Assembly: GCA_914767715.1 (NCBI GenBank)
Contig: OU612072.1
Span: forward strand, 21,698,001-21,762,000
Source of the DNA: Membranipora membranacea
Lineage: Eukaryota > Bryozoa > Gymnolaemata > Cheilostomatida > Membraniporidae
Reading direction: 5' to 3'
Length of the DNA stretch: 64,000 bases
The notes under the pieces are model-generated. The model was not told the DNA's origin and ran no database searches. It worked only from the letters and a program-made list of their open reading frames with translations. The position numbers were made by a program, and so were the translations under genes. Below are positions 47,937-60,782 of this stretch, in pieces (the stretch's first letter is position 1; each line of letters begins with the position of its first letter).

Positions 47937-50914
47937 TGAAAGAAGCCTTGCATATTCATTCAAAAATCTTCCAGCTCATTTTCATTTTCCCACCAAATAA
48001 AACGTTTCCACAAGCGGTGGTCTGGAAAAAGCATTTAATTATTTTGGTTTCTTTCAGATATTGTGATGCCCACCATCACACCGGAAACTATCACAACAAC
48101 CACTAACACGCTAACAACTTCTACTCCAACAACTACCACACTGACATCTACCACACCAACAACTACCACACTGACAACTACCACACCCACAACGTTCAAC
48201 AGACTGTCTTGCCGGGACAGAAATATCACAGTGTATATAACATCACCAGAGAAGCTTGGGTCAGTACGGATAACTCCGGATATTGTCGCTGAATTAGCTG
48301 TCGGTAATCATGTGATACGTAATGGCACATGTACTGTGCACATCCGAGTTATCACTAAGGGTATGTCTAAGATCTGATAACCTACATTGAAATTCATTGA
48401 GAGCGCTATCCGCTATCACGTTTGTTATTGCTTAAGATGTAGAAAATGGCTAATCGTAAGTGGTGTTAGTGTTGTCTCTCATATCATTACCTGTCGAGTG
48501 GGACAGAGAGCCAATACCAATACCTAGACGTACCAAGATAGAGGTAAACTAAATTATTTTCAGTAGACTAGGGTGTGTTCTGGCTTTAGTTCTCCCCCGC
48601 CCAATCATCCAATCAGAGCCAACCAGTGTTAGAAGTGGAAAATATGAGGAAGGGGGATGCCAACCAGGCCAGGTGCCCGCCTAGGCCCCAGGCGGTGGCG
48701 GGGCCCTGTGGTGATTACAAATGAATATGTGTTTCATTGCATTGGTAATGGTTAGGATATATGGGAGGGGGGATGCATCCTCCTAGACAAAGTAAGGGGA
48801 CAAAGTAAGGGGACACCGTCCACCCCCCCCCCTAAATTCTAACACTGGAGCTAGCACATCGGTTATAATTCTACGCCAGTTGGAAAGCAACTAGTTGTAT
48901 TGCTTGCTGCTACCTCGATCTATTTAAGTGCAGGTTTCATGTCCAAAAAGATATAAATGACTCACCCATTCATCATATAATGTAGCTAAACATATTTGGT
49001 ATCAGATCAAAATTATCTAACTCAACGTATTGTGGCTGTCTTATTTCAGGAACTTCCTTTGAATCTAAATCATGTCCGAAAGTATTGAGAAGGGTTGTCT
49101 CCCCTGGTAGCGGATTAGCTGCACAGGATTTCACCAGAGGGCGCTACACATAGATTGGAACTGCCTGTTGGAGTGAACAGCTACCATATTTTCGGAAGCA
49201 AGAAAAACTGTACACTAAAAATGGAAATCAAAGGTTACAATCCTGACCACTACATACAGATTTAGGAATGTGGTAAAAATTTAGCCTCTGCTTTTGTCAT
49301 TTAAATCATGCGGAGATTTTTAACTTCCCTTATTGTACCATGAAGGCATAACATTGCTCTGTTTATTGCCCTAGCTCGTATGAAAGTTAGTGAAGGCCTA
49401 TCAATTTAGACCTACACATTGGCAATGAAATTTATGACTTGTGACCAAAGTGCTATCTGCTTCTATCAGGCCAACATTGAGGCTATAGAGTGATTGGCAA
49501 AAGATATGTTCATGTTGATCGAACTCTTATCTGTCTAAACTTTTAATGTTTTATCTTTAGATCACTTGTTAGTGAGACGAGTTGAGTTCATCGCCGACTA
49601 TGAGATAGAGTGCAAGTTACTTAGTGATAAACTAGAGAGAACCACCATGAGCAGCGTCGCTAACAGTAACACAAACCAGATAAGGGAGATATGTGAGCCA
49701 GGTGAGCATTTGTTTTCTCAGTCAGTATCAGTATTGGATATGACCCGACAGCCATTTTGTTGAACTTAAAAGGCTTTTTCAGATGAATTCTGGGATACTG
49801 CCGCTAAATCTGGTACAATTAGTTGAATTTTTTATGTTTTTGTGATGAATGCCTACTATTGTGGAATGCCTCCAGCCAACATTTTCAGTGCAAGAAACCA
49901 TGAAAAGCCCATTATACAAAACTATATGGAGAATCGAATTGAAAACTTATAATTTAGTATAGCCAGCTGTTTTTGTTACACATACACACAGAGAAAAGTT
50001 AGAATTAAAATGGCTCTTATTAAAAGTCAATAGGCATATTAGAGTCAAATGAAGGTGATGTTGATTCTCAGATAGTTCCCCCACTTCACCCTTAGAATTA
50101 ATCAAATAAGAATCATATTTTAGATTTAATTTTACTCTTAAACCACCTTTGCTAGTTTCAAAAGACTGTTGATTATTTCAAAGTATCAAACCACAGCTGA
50201 TCGTTCTTCAATTGGCAGGTCATCTTAGAGTCAAAGTAATTAATTGCAAGGGTGAAGTAGGGGAACTATGTCAGAATCAAAACAACGCTTTTTTTTTCTG
50301 TGTGTAGGCTATGCTTTGTATCAGGGAAGATCAAATTTAAAATCAAAGCGTATATGCGATTTCACCAACATAAACTTAAGGCTAAACCTGACACAGGGCA
50401 ATCAGATTGTTCGGCCTCTAACCTGCAGAATCTCTCGCCTCACCTGGCACATTAACATGTTTATTTAGCATAAGATTTTCTCTCCTCTTCGTACGAACAT
50501 CAAGGCCCAAACCCCAACCAAACATATGGTACTGGAGATAACCTGCAAGTAATATGTTAATGCCACACACACAGTGGTGATCAAGTTAGGTGCAGTTCTC
50601 ACCCTCCACTATTAATTAGATTGCAGCCCTGTTGTCGGGGCTCAAGCTAATCTAAGCTGTAAGAACAATACCCTGAGAGTCACCTGGCCCACCGATGTAA
50701 CATTCAATGGTGCAGTCACAGAAATACCTGATGATCTGCGTCAAAGACTAACAGACAGACTTATCCGTGAGGGGAAGTATCCTATACTCAGTCTGGTTGT
50801 GGTCACAAAGCTGCCTCCGTGAGTATTTTATGTGGGTTAAAATTGCTATCTCTCTGTCTGAAGACAGAGAAATAAAAGTGCCTTAATGGCGCGTCTGACA
50901 TATTTATTAGGCCC

Positions 50915-51085
50915 CAAGTAGCTCTCAGTGTGTAGGCAGGTTAAGGCACACCTAGTGCATCAATTGAGCTCAGTAGGCGGTAGACTGCAGCGGGATTCAA
51001 ATACAAGATCCCCAAACACTTGCGTCTTAGGGTCCGTAGTTTCACATTGAGGGGCAAATGATGAGGATGTTGGGTGTTGTTGATA
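50915..51085 (-). mobile_element. SINE copy (family 3), degraded
   Basis: CTCTCAGTGTGTAGGCAGGTTAAGGCACACC, then GGACTGCAGCGGGATTCAAA and ACACTTGCGT, parallel the copy at 52590-52760. It lies in intron 7 of gene 2 (between 50818 and 51335). Confidence 0.5.
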
Positions 51086-52589
51086 AGGGAATGTCGTTGT
51101 GAGTGATCCGAGAGAGTTTGAGCACTTTAAGGAAAGTGATTAATGCTAAAACTTTTATCCACCAATAAAAGTCAAACAATGGAAATAATCAAAACAACAT
51201 CAAGGGGGAGGGGGGCTCTGGCAATCGACCGTTCACTGACTTAAATTGTGCTACCTGTTTGAGCCATCTAGTTGCCTCTCTCCAGATCATGCCAAGTATA
51301 CTGAACATTGACATCATTGCCATTGTATTTATAGCATAGTCCACCCGACTAAGACGATGAGAGGGGCGTACGCCAGGATTGTACTAAGCTCTACCTGTCT
51401 GCAAGATAAAATATACGAGGAGTTAACTGACACCTGTATAAAACTATAAAAATAATATTAATAATAATTACAATAATAATATGATAAATCTTATTCATGA
51501 AACGCTTAACAAAATTGTTAGAAACAATGATATCTAAGCCTTGTATATGAGAAGCGAAGCTAATACTTATACAACTGGCAGTCAAGTTACAAGTAAAAGG
51601 TACCATAAGACATTAACCAAATTGACTGGTGCAAATAGATAAGGTCTTTACTAACATGAGGACATTTTATATGAACTATCAGATTATAAAATTAATGGAC
51701 GAAAGCAGTATGATTCTATTCTAAGGCAACTTTATTTTTTGCGTGGCTCTGGTTATGTGATATGTTTGATACAATTTTTTTATAATTGCTAATTTTTCCA
51801 TTTGTTATTGAAAAAGTGAGTTTCTTGTCACCCGGTCTTGTCATGGCTTTATGCATTATGAAGACTCAGGGTGCAAATGTCAAGTTTGAAAAATAATCAT
51901 TATTATTAAGTAATACCTAGCAGTAGTTTCGTTTACTTGTCATTGTTTGGATTAGACCAGTTAGCTTTGGTTGAAGGTTGACCTGAAACATTCTTTGCTA
52001 ACATAATTCCATCGCGTTTGATTTAAGTGATCGAGTCCTCTGACATGATTCACTCTCAGCAAGAGATAGACATAAATACTTGTGAGAAGGGTGGTGGGAG
52101 ACGGGCAGATGTTCCGTAGTTATCAATGCCAGCAAAATTGATGCATAAGATATGTGGTAGTGTGTTAGCAATCAAACAAACAGAATATGGTAAAGCTGCA
52201 GTTGAATAAATTATTAAATTTTGGTGTTTTGATATTGATACTATATTTAAGAGTTGCCTCCCCTTTCCCTGATGTTGTATCGAACATCACGATTTAAAAT
52301 TTGCCTATGACGAAAAAATTATTCGTTACATTATTTTGCAAGGTGGACAATTATCTGTTCTCAGTTTTAAAATTGGCATTCTTTATACACAGCATGTAGG
52401 AAAAAATCTGATATGTAACCCCTTATTAATCAAGTATCATCATAATCAATTCCTAACAGCATTTTACAATTTTTAGTTAGATCTCTTTATAATGGTTCTT
52501 TTTAAATGGTTGATTATAATCAGATGTCATATCACTCGCCAAATCCTGAATCATGGGCGGCGAAATTTAGTTGCTTTAAGGGTTAGGCC

Positions 52590-52760
52590 GCAATGACTGA
52601 GCCAGTTTGCTCTCAGTTTGCAGGCAGGTCAGAGCACACCCTGGGGCCAACCAAACCCCAGTAGTCAATGGACTGCAGTGGATTCGAACCCACGACCGCC
52701 ATCACTTGCGTGCTGAAGGGCCAGGGCTCTAACCATCTGAGCCACCTCCTTCTCCTTCAA
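52590..52760 (-). mobile_element. tRNA-derived SINE copy (family 3)
   Basis: On the minus strand, GGAGGTGGCTCAGATGGTTA, AGAGCCCTGGCCCTTCAGCA and the perfect B box GGGTTCGAATCC form a tRNA-like head, followed by a tail shared with 50915-51085. The would-be acceptor stem (GGAGGTG against CCACTGC) does not pair, so it is not a functional tRNA. Confidence 0.65.
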
Positions 52761-53734
52761 TGTTGATATTATTATGAATATACTTGGGCGCCGATATCCT
52801 TTGTTTTAGGGAGTTCTTCTGCTCTGTCCATTTGTGTACTATTCGGCTGTGAGCACTGGGATCTCTGTTCTCAAAGGGTAATTGACACATAAGTCTTTGG
52901 TAAGGTGTATAGATTTATTTATGTGCATATCGTGACTAATTTATATCCATGTCAATTTGTCAATTTGCTTATATTAATGTGGTGGAAACCTGCCCTTCAT
53001 ACCCTTTCTTAAATTTTATTGTCTATAAAATGATCTTTTCTTGGAGTACAATTTTCACTGATCTATTATTCGCATTGAATGAAGTGTTAAAAAGGCGTTC
53101 TCCTCTTTATCTTGTTTCTGAAGACTAAGTGTGCAGCAGCATTCCCTCTGACATCCACAGAGAAATCAGTGATAGATCACTAATTTTCAATGCATCGCAT
53201 GCGACCACAATAATTTATGATCCGGACCTTAGCGAGGAGTTTTTCTGACCAAGATGTTTGACATTGACACTTTGCAGTTTTTCGCTACCTTGTATGTTGT
53301 CGGTTCATGTGATCGTTTTCCGAATTGCCTGGCACACTACTTCATGTTAATTTCCAGGGGAAACCATAACACATTTTCTTCTTGTTCAGGAGTTATCTTC
53401 TTATTTATCGTATGGAGACAACTTTCAGTAGATATAGGATTTTACATTCATCGGTAAAGATTAAAAACAACACTCTCTTTATTGCCACCGTAAACTATGC
53501 TGTTTATATTGTGATAGCTGGCTTTAAGCTTACCAATTTGAATCTTATATTAGTCATTTCTGCTTGTCTTTGTGATCTCTAGTAATCACCTGTTTTAGTT
53601 TACCCAGTAGGAGGGTACACACCATTTTTAAGCACCATACTAGGCAGGCTCACCTCCTCCTCAATCAGATCTGTCTTAATATTTTGGTAAATCTATCACT
53701 CTTACAACTCAAGTGAAAACTACAGGGGGCTGGA

Positions 53735-53870
53735 ACAATCATACTTGAGAGCTCCTCCGTTGAAATTTGAAACCGGCCCTTCCTGAAGCACCTATTGACT
53801 GGTCTTGAACAGCAAGATCGCTAACTGATTGCACCATTTTCGCCATCTCAACCTTCCTGACACCAGCTGA
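53735..53870 (-). mobile_element. SINE-like remnant
   Basis: On the minus strand, GAGATGGCGAAAATGGTGCA resembles a tRNA A-box head and CCGGTTTCAAATTTC a degenerate B box. Confidence 0.35.
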
Positions 53871-54281
53871 CCAGATGACTGCAATTTGGACTGAATATGT
53901 TTGAAAAGTTGAGGATAGGGGACCCCCCTTCCCGCCTCGAGAGACAATGACGTAAAAATATTTATTTTTCATTTTTATTTTTTATGGATTTATATGGTAA
54001 ATTAATTGATATGGCCACACCTTGTTGTTTATAAGTAGCCTGTATATAAGCTTAATCAAATTGCTGAGAAAATCTGCTGATTATTCCCGATCTGCTGATT
54101 GATGGCTTCTTAACCGCCTGTGCTCCATCCCTGATATCGCAACATTGACATAAGATAGATAAAATCTCCCACTGAAAGAGTTTTGAAAACATGACAATTT
54201 TCTTATAACTGGAATTTATTTCTCACGAAACATAGTAGGTAACTTTTCAATAAACATCTCTCAACTGCTCTTACCTTTCTT

Positions 54282-54405
54282 AGACCAAGTTTGGTCCATT
54301 TTCCTGCATTCAGACATTCTCTCAGTCCACTGGCCTCGCCACAGGAATGGAAGGGAGGAGACAATGGGATTAAACTTTATCTGCACCTTTCTAGGCTAAC
54401 TAAAA
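54282..54405. mobile_element. Hairpin MITE copy
   Basis: Starts TTAGACCAAGTTTGGTCCAT and shows the family centre GAATGGAAGGGAGGAGACAA, then TTAAACTTTATCTG. Distant from the cyclase-gene cluster of copies. Confidence 0.6.
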
Positions 54406-56814
54406 TCAATATCTGATGATAACCAATATTCTACACTGAATACATTCACATTTGGTTTGTAAGCGTGATTTGTGACTGAAATAAAATTTGCTTGGTGCCT
54501 AGACAGAGGGAATTGAATGGGTGATCGAATGTCCCACAGACAGGAAGAGGAAGTGAGAATTTCCAGGTCTGGCTACACACTCCAAAATACTACCTTCCAA
54601 GCGCCGAAAACAAGCGTTGGTCTGATATGGCATAAGCTCTCAGTCCAAGCACAATGGTTGGATTTTCCCTTGGGTAAATTCTGATCATCCAATAAGTTTG
54701 TCAACTTGTCAACTTGATCTCTTTATAGAGGCTATTTCATGATTTTGTTTTTTGGGGATTGGAGTGGAGTGGAGGCCATTAAAACATGAAGCTGATATCA
54801 GCTGACCTTGCGATGTGCTTAAAACTGTATCACCGTGTGATCCAAGTTACAAGGGGCTACGCCCTCAGATCTGAAGTTTTGCCGAACCAATCAAATTCAA
54901 ACTCCACTGGCATCCACAAAGCCGACATAACTCAAAGTCACACTTAGAGAACAGTGGCGCATAAACATTGTTTGAGGTAGGATTAGAAATTCTTAACATT
55001 CTAATTCCAATTTATTACAGTAATCTATCTAGATTTCAGTATACTGCCACTCTTAGTCTGTAGGTGTTTTAATCCTATTTTTCTCAAAGTTGAAAACAAT
55101 TCCTTAATAAAATGGAAGCTAAGTTACAATGTCCGATATACTTTCTTTTGAGATACTTTTGAGGTGATTGGCAAACAATATTCTCCCAGCTATCTGTGTT
55201 TAGTATATTATAGCCTCGGCCCCATGTCAGATATGCCTCTAGATCAAGTACAAAGTGTGCCAGCAACCGGAATCTAGAGGGGATAACTCTCTTTCTACAA
55301 TTAGAAAATAGCATAATTGGAAAGTTGTGATGAATGAGGACAGAGCCTTTGGATAGTGTATATGCGGAAACTTTTAATTATGACAAATCTATTATAGATT
55401 TGACAGTTAGATAGGTGTTGATGAGGAGTTTACAATGTTCTTTGGATAAACGCCATAAAACCTTGATTTCTCACACCCCTGTTCAAAAGATAATTATGTA
55501 AATTTTAATAATTCTGAAAGCTTATAGTAATACCACATTAAATCTTTAACTTCCAGGTAGCACAGCGATTTAAATTTAAATAGAGAGTTGTAGCATCAAA
55601 CCATTAGCCAGTAGCTTTGCATGGAGTTATATGAGCTCTGAAAATGTAGGGAGTATCTTCTTCCCGAGCGATCCGCCATTAGTGATGACAAAAGTTGACC
55701 CTGACTAATCCGGTGCCTTTAAAATCTAGCTGATGCCAAAACTCTCTATTAAAATTTTTGACTGGTGGCTCTGCTGGGCAAAGCCCAGCTGTGTCAGCAG
55801 TTGTCTAAGCTTGATGGGGGAGTGATCATTTATCTATGCTCTTTGGTCTTTCTTGTAAATATACACATGCTAACATTCAGACAAGTTTAAAGAGCCCAGA
55901 CAGTGTTTTTCCAGGTTGATGTTTGGTTAGGAGTTCAGGAAACAATGTATCGCCATGGTCATCCTATAAACTGCGGAAGTCTTTGGACGATGTGAAGGCC
56001 AACTTCTTGGTGATGTGACAATGGTACTGTTGTTTGTTGGAATCAAGAGGAGTTCTTCTTATAAAACTTCGACAAACTTTTGTGAACTGACTTATTCTAT
56101 CTCTGGAAAGACGATTCTGTCGTCACCACTTGACCCGAAATGGTCCCTTCATCACAATTTTGATAATTGTTCTTAGTAACTTGATTATCCCAACTATTAA
56201 TAAGTATTCAATTACGATTCATCAACAAGCTCATTACCAGAAACAAAAACATCTGATTATTTTCCCCCCCTCTATAGAATATTCCCAGGTCATCAAGGGG
56301 ATTTAGTGTAGACTTGTAGAGCATCAATGTGATAAATGTTTCAACTTTTAATGGTTGTGTGGTGGCAAGGCTCAATGAATCAAAAGCCAACAGCTATTTC
56401 TGCTATTGATACGCCCAAACATCAACCACTAAGCTGAGACACTGAAACAGCCAGGTTTAAATAGAGCAACTTAACTATCGTGTAGACACGGCCAGTCCAA
56501 AACATGTTAGCCGTAACTGAGATCCTTAACATCTGCTATAAAGCCATACCAAATGAATCCACTCACAATTATCATTATGGAAACTGCTAGACGCAAAATG
56601 ACCAATTGTAGGTAAAGCCTTTCAATTTGGTATGGAAAATAAGATTTTTTCTTTCATATTATCCAAATTGTTACGGAGGAAATATATGGGTGTGCTTTAC
56701 ACATTTCCCATCGTAAGTGATGATAAACGCCAATGTAATATATTGTATGGCAGACAGGGTATTTGCCTTAATTTCTAACATGTCGGCAATGTGTAGAACA
56801 ATGAGTTGTATGTT

Positions 56815-56885
56815 TGTCGTATATATGGTATATATGGTATATGGTAATGATATATGGTATATGGTATAGGTATATGGTATATGCT
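56815..56885. repeat. TATATGG-type simple repeat
   Basis: Irregular run of TATATGG and TATGG units. Confidence 0.85.
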
Positions 56886-57500
56886 CTACTTTATGGTAAC
56901 ACCTGGATAATTTGTGACCAATTACATTGATCTGTTTCAAAATCGATAGAGTTAAATAATTTTGTTTATCCTCATCAGTTGCTATTAACCATTATAATTT
57001 GTGTGAGAACAGTCCAACCAATCTGTATTATCATGATCTATTGTAATGCAGCCGATAATTTGACTATAATCCTTACCAGAGAGTCTTAATCTAGTGCATA
57101 GATAAAAAGCCTGGTGTAGAAACACTTTGTCAGTGTGTAAATATCAGACCCCACCAGAACTAAATCTGATCCTCACAATTCGTAGCTAATCCCCTGAGCT
57201 TTGTTAGAGCCTGACACAATACAACATTTGAGAAACATACTAGAGTATTGCTCTTCTTGAAACGCCTTCATAAACTCCAATATAATTATGATAAAAATGC
57301 TTCAGTTTTGCTTGTCATTTTGAATCCCTTAATAAAATGCCAAAATAATGATTAAGATATTACACAAGTGTTTTAATACCCCGCAGAACTTATCCCCATG
57401 ACAACTACACTCCATACAAGGTGTTACCAGGTTGTAATGGTATATGGCGTGGTTACAAGCGTGGCATATCTGTGGTAAGATGGATGAAGGAAGGCTTCAC

Positions 57501-59739
57501 TCTCACTGAGAGACACTAAGCAATAAAACCCGAATGTGCTTTGAGATTGGTATCACTTAAGTGTTCTTACTCGATCAGACAGCACGTGTTTTTGCAGACA
57601 GAAGCAGTCGGTATTCGTGATAAAAAGACTATCCAGCAGTTAACACAAGTTTGAGGTACTTGACACTGATAGAAACTCTAGCAGATCTAGCAAGGCTGAC
57701 AGAAATACCAGAAGTTTATTACCAGTTGTAAAAGCAAACTCAATCATGTAAGTAGGAAGAAGTCTCCTTAGTATTCAATAATCTCTTCATGTTTTAAGAA
57801 CATAGATATTTTCTTTTAATTCTGTTTGTGATTATGGCAATTCAATATGTAGGAATTATTGGATTCTAGTATCATTGCATTTTGAATTTCTGCTTCTTAG
57901 ATTTATATTGAACAGTATTTGGCTCCAAGATAAGCTTTTGTCTTGCTATACCATCAAGTTAGTGAATTATCATGGCTCATGGTCTAATACAATTCTAGAA
58001 TGTCATTAAAATGCTACATTTCCCTACATTTCTGTGGTCATGTAAGGGTAGCCCAAAAAGAATTGTCCTTCTAAAATCCTCATGTCTAGCATCAATCGAT
58101 CATAAATGAAATATTTTAACAGGAGGTGTATCAAACCTGCCTTGACCAAGTGATCAATAGTTACCAAACAGCCAAATATTTCTACGACAGTAAACAAAAT
58201 TTTTTATCATCCCGTAATTGTGCTTTTCTGATCCCTGCTCAAGGGCATGGTGATATTTTGATCATATCAGCGACCAGCTATGAGAGATTTTCTTATTATG
58301 GTGCAGTGCCTGTTATCATAATTGACTGTTGTTGTGGCGGTCTCCTTGGCAACAAAAAATCAATGTCCCAACATAATGTTTACCTGGCGACTAATTTGCA
58401 AATGGACACTTAAGCTCTCACTTATAGGGATTAAGACATCTTTAAAATGTCCTATGGTTTTATACTACAAACAGCTTTGAACTTGAAAGGTTTCATACCA
58501 CAACGCACCTGGCTACATCATAATGTCTAAAGCTTGGTACCCAGCAACAAGAGACCTTAGGAAGATTTGCAAAATCGTGCATGGAAAGTAGCAAAAGAGG
58601 CGAGCTTTGTTTTATATTTCCTTGACACACTCAAATTTTTTCAGATTTCTTGCGCACATATTTCCACAGACACGAAACCATTGGGCTGGAGATTTTGTTG
58701 GATAGTCGAATTAGGTTTTAGAAATATTGTGTTCCTGCTAAGTTGTTCAACTCTATTTGCCCTGCAAACTCTGCAAATTAATCCGATTAAATCCTCAGTT
58801 GGGATATTATTCGCAAGGCTAATGCCTGTTATGTAGGTCAGAAGTTGGTTAAGTTAAGTTTGAGCGGAACTAAATCATTGCCCTATTTTAAGGCAGAGGC
58901 GTACATGTCACCATCAACATTGTCACTGATGCTGGACACTTGAGTCTGTCAGGACTCTGTCACCTATTTTGACATTGTTATACCCATTCATCATCTCGTC
59001 TGTCATTGATAGAAGTAGCAGAAGAGTAGTGGGTAATGGTTATTCAGTCATCGAGTGTACTCTTAGATTGTTAGGAGAAAATTTGTTCAAGCTGCTTGTA
59101 TCCCGTATTGAATTTTCGCTGTTTTTCCATTAAGGATCAATCAACTGCAAGCCAAAAAATTACCAATAAATTTAATTCAGTAGCGATTAATTATCTTATC
59201 ATTAACTTCAAAGTTGAGATTGAAGCAAAATATATAAAACAATGTTTTATATAACCAATAGTTTGGCTATATTTGTATTGTTTTGCTATTCGGCTGAACC
59301 TCAAAAACCATTTCAGATTGAGAACTGACCAATAACCTAGCACTTTTCATGTTTGTTGTGGTTATACATTGAATGCAAGAATGAAGTTTTTGGTTTCCTG
59401 TGGAGAGCCAAGGATATAAGTTGCTAGTGCAATAAATTACTACATTTTAATTGTAGTTTGCTGTATGCCCTTTGTAGTGTGTTGTCGAAAGTTTATTCAT
59501 CCGGAACTTGTTTTTGAGCCAACTTATGCTATGCAATATGTCATATGGGTTGAACATCAACTCATCATCTATAAGATTCTCTTTCCGGTCCGGTCCGATC
59601 CCAGCAACATCACCTTTTACCCAATTCCAAATTAGCTTAAAATATTGGCGATTATTCAAAATAGTTGTATTTTATTTATGGCAATGTCCCTGAATATTGA
59701 TTGAATAATTGATTTGACTTCTTTTGTTTTGTTTTTAGT
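57501..59739. other. Upstream region of the peritrophin-like gene
   Basis: CAATCAT followed by GTAAGTAGG at about 57748 is a good donor and may end an untranslated first exon of the gene at 59740, which is itself preceded by the acceptor TTTTTAG. The intron would then be about 2 kb. No other gene is evident. Confidence 0.4.
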
Positions 59740-60442
59740 ATGCAGAGAATCACGTGTTTATTTGTCGCTGTTGTCGCCATGGTTGCACTGACATCTGCAC
59801 TAGACCACCAAGTTGGTGAGTATTTTTCTTCAACATCAATTAGCAGAATTATTATATTCTAGTAGATTAAGCTGTGGCTCCTATGATGTCTTTATTTTTC
59901 TGGTTTATGATGCAGACAGCAGAGCAAAAAGCTCATCTGGTATAATATTATGCAAGACCATGACCCACTTTAACAAGTGAAAAGTTTTTTCATTAGTGAT
60001 GGTCCCTGTCTGAGTTTATGCTTGAAATATAATGCAGCAGTGATGTGATAAAGCAACTGCCTGGATTACATGTGGCTGTCATATGCTTCCCTAAAGCCTT
60101 AGCCTATTGTCAGCGTAGAAACAAGTCTATAACAGACTACTGCTAACATTTGTTGGTCAATTACTACCAATCCTTTTTATAATTGAGAGTCCTGCTAACA
60201 AATATTGTGTTATTTTCATTACAGTTGATAATGGTTGTGCCTGCTTTGAGAAAGGAAATTATTACATTCCAAACTTGAGTGATGGTTGCAGATCTTTCTA
60301 TCAGGATACTCTCGTTCCCAACCCCACCCGTCACATGCTCAACTGCCCTGACAACACTATCTTCGACTACCGACTCTGCACCTGTGAGCACGCTCCACGA
60401 GCATTCTGTCCTACCGAAGAGTTCTGCTTCCCATCTAAATAA
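59740..60442 (+). CDS. Secreted peritrophin-like (CBM14-type) protein, 97 aa
   Basis: Exons 59740-59815 (donor GTGAGT) and 60225-60442 (acceptor CATTACAG), joined in phase 1. The first encodes MQRITCLFVAVVAMVALTSA, a signal peptide. The second carries eight cysteines in a pattern close to peritrophin-A/CBM14 chitin-binding domains: CFEKGNYYIPNLSDGC, RSFYQDT, MLNCPDNTIFDYRLCTC and a CP..EEFCF end. The hallmark CP...FD...C is present, but the usual Cys after FY is absent (FYQDT instead of FY-x-C), so disulphide pairing must differ. Acceptor TTTTTAG just before the ATG implies a 5' UTR exon. AATAAA at 60776 may end the transcript. Chitin or glycan binding is inferred from the fold only. Confidence 0.8.
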
Positions 60443-60782
60443 ATTTAAGTCAACTCTAGAGTACACTTGTTAAGAACATCGCAAATGTCGAAACTTTAGT
60501 AGTATGGCTATGCTAAACAAGAATAACATCATTCGGTTTCAACAGTGACCACAAACCAAAGGATACTATTTATTTTTAAAAAAAACTTTTAATTTATGCT
60601 CAACATTGAAATTAAATTTCGCAAAAATCTTATTTCTTTTCTTTTTCCATCGTTGATCTTATTCAGGTCACCTCTTCACTATTTTCAACATCAAAAGAAA
60701 ATTTCATAATTTGATTCCTATACTGGCTCCCATTCTTGCAGTATTATTTTTTCAATCTATTATTGTTCACTTTTAAATAAAA

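Larger units (their letters stand above)
45805..51449 (+). pseudogene. Gene 2: paralogue of gene 1, probably disabled
   Basis: Exons: 45805-45831, 45965-46032, 46421-47252, 48058-48360, 49050-49233, 49561-49701, 50620-50818, 51335-51449. They match gene 1 in order, phase and often exact length (27, 68, 141 and 199 nt). The start MELRLQYLLVFCCLNMG is a clear signal peptide. NHL-like blades (TLLVADLGNNKLRLLD), a long Thr-rich linker, HYR-like modules and the same C-terminal region follow. Gene 1's exon 5 has no counterpart. Two lesions break the frame: a 49-nt deletion in exon 3 near 46620 leads quickly to a stop, and exon 5 here (49050-49233) is 2 nt short against 186, shifting frame before RLELPVG. 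An acceptor before 45805 and a donor at 45703 suggest a 5' UTR exon. Assembly errors could mimic the lesions. Confidence 0.8.
51450..57500. other. Gene-poor stretch with scattered repeats
   Basis: Apart from the SINE at 52590, the SINE-like remnant near 53735 and the hairpin MITE at 54282, I see no exon with convincing splice sites and domain content. The 3' end of gene 2 should lie just after 51449, but no canonical AATAAA is close. Confidence 0.5.

Noticed and set aside
52670-52750. tRNA gene with perfect B box on the minus strand
   Set aside because: Acceptor stem does not pair and a related copy exists at 50915, so it is a SINE head.
58126-58413. 95-codon ORF preceded by an acceptor-like TTTTAACAG
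   Set aside because: No recognisable domain, signal peptide or partner exon; probably chance.
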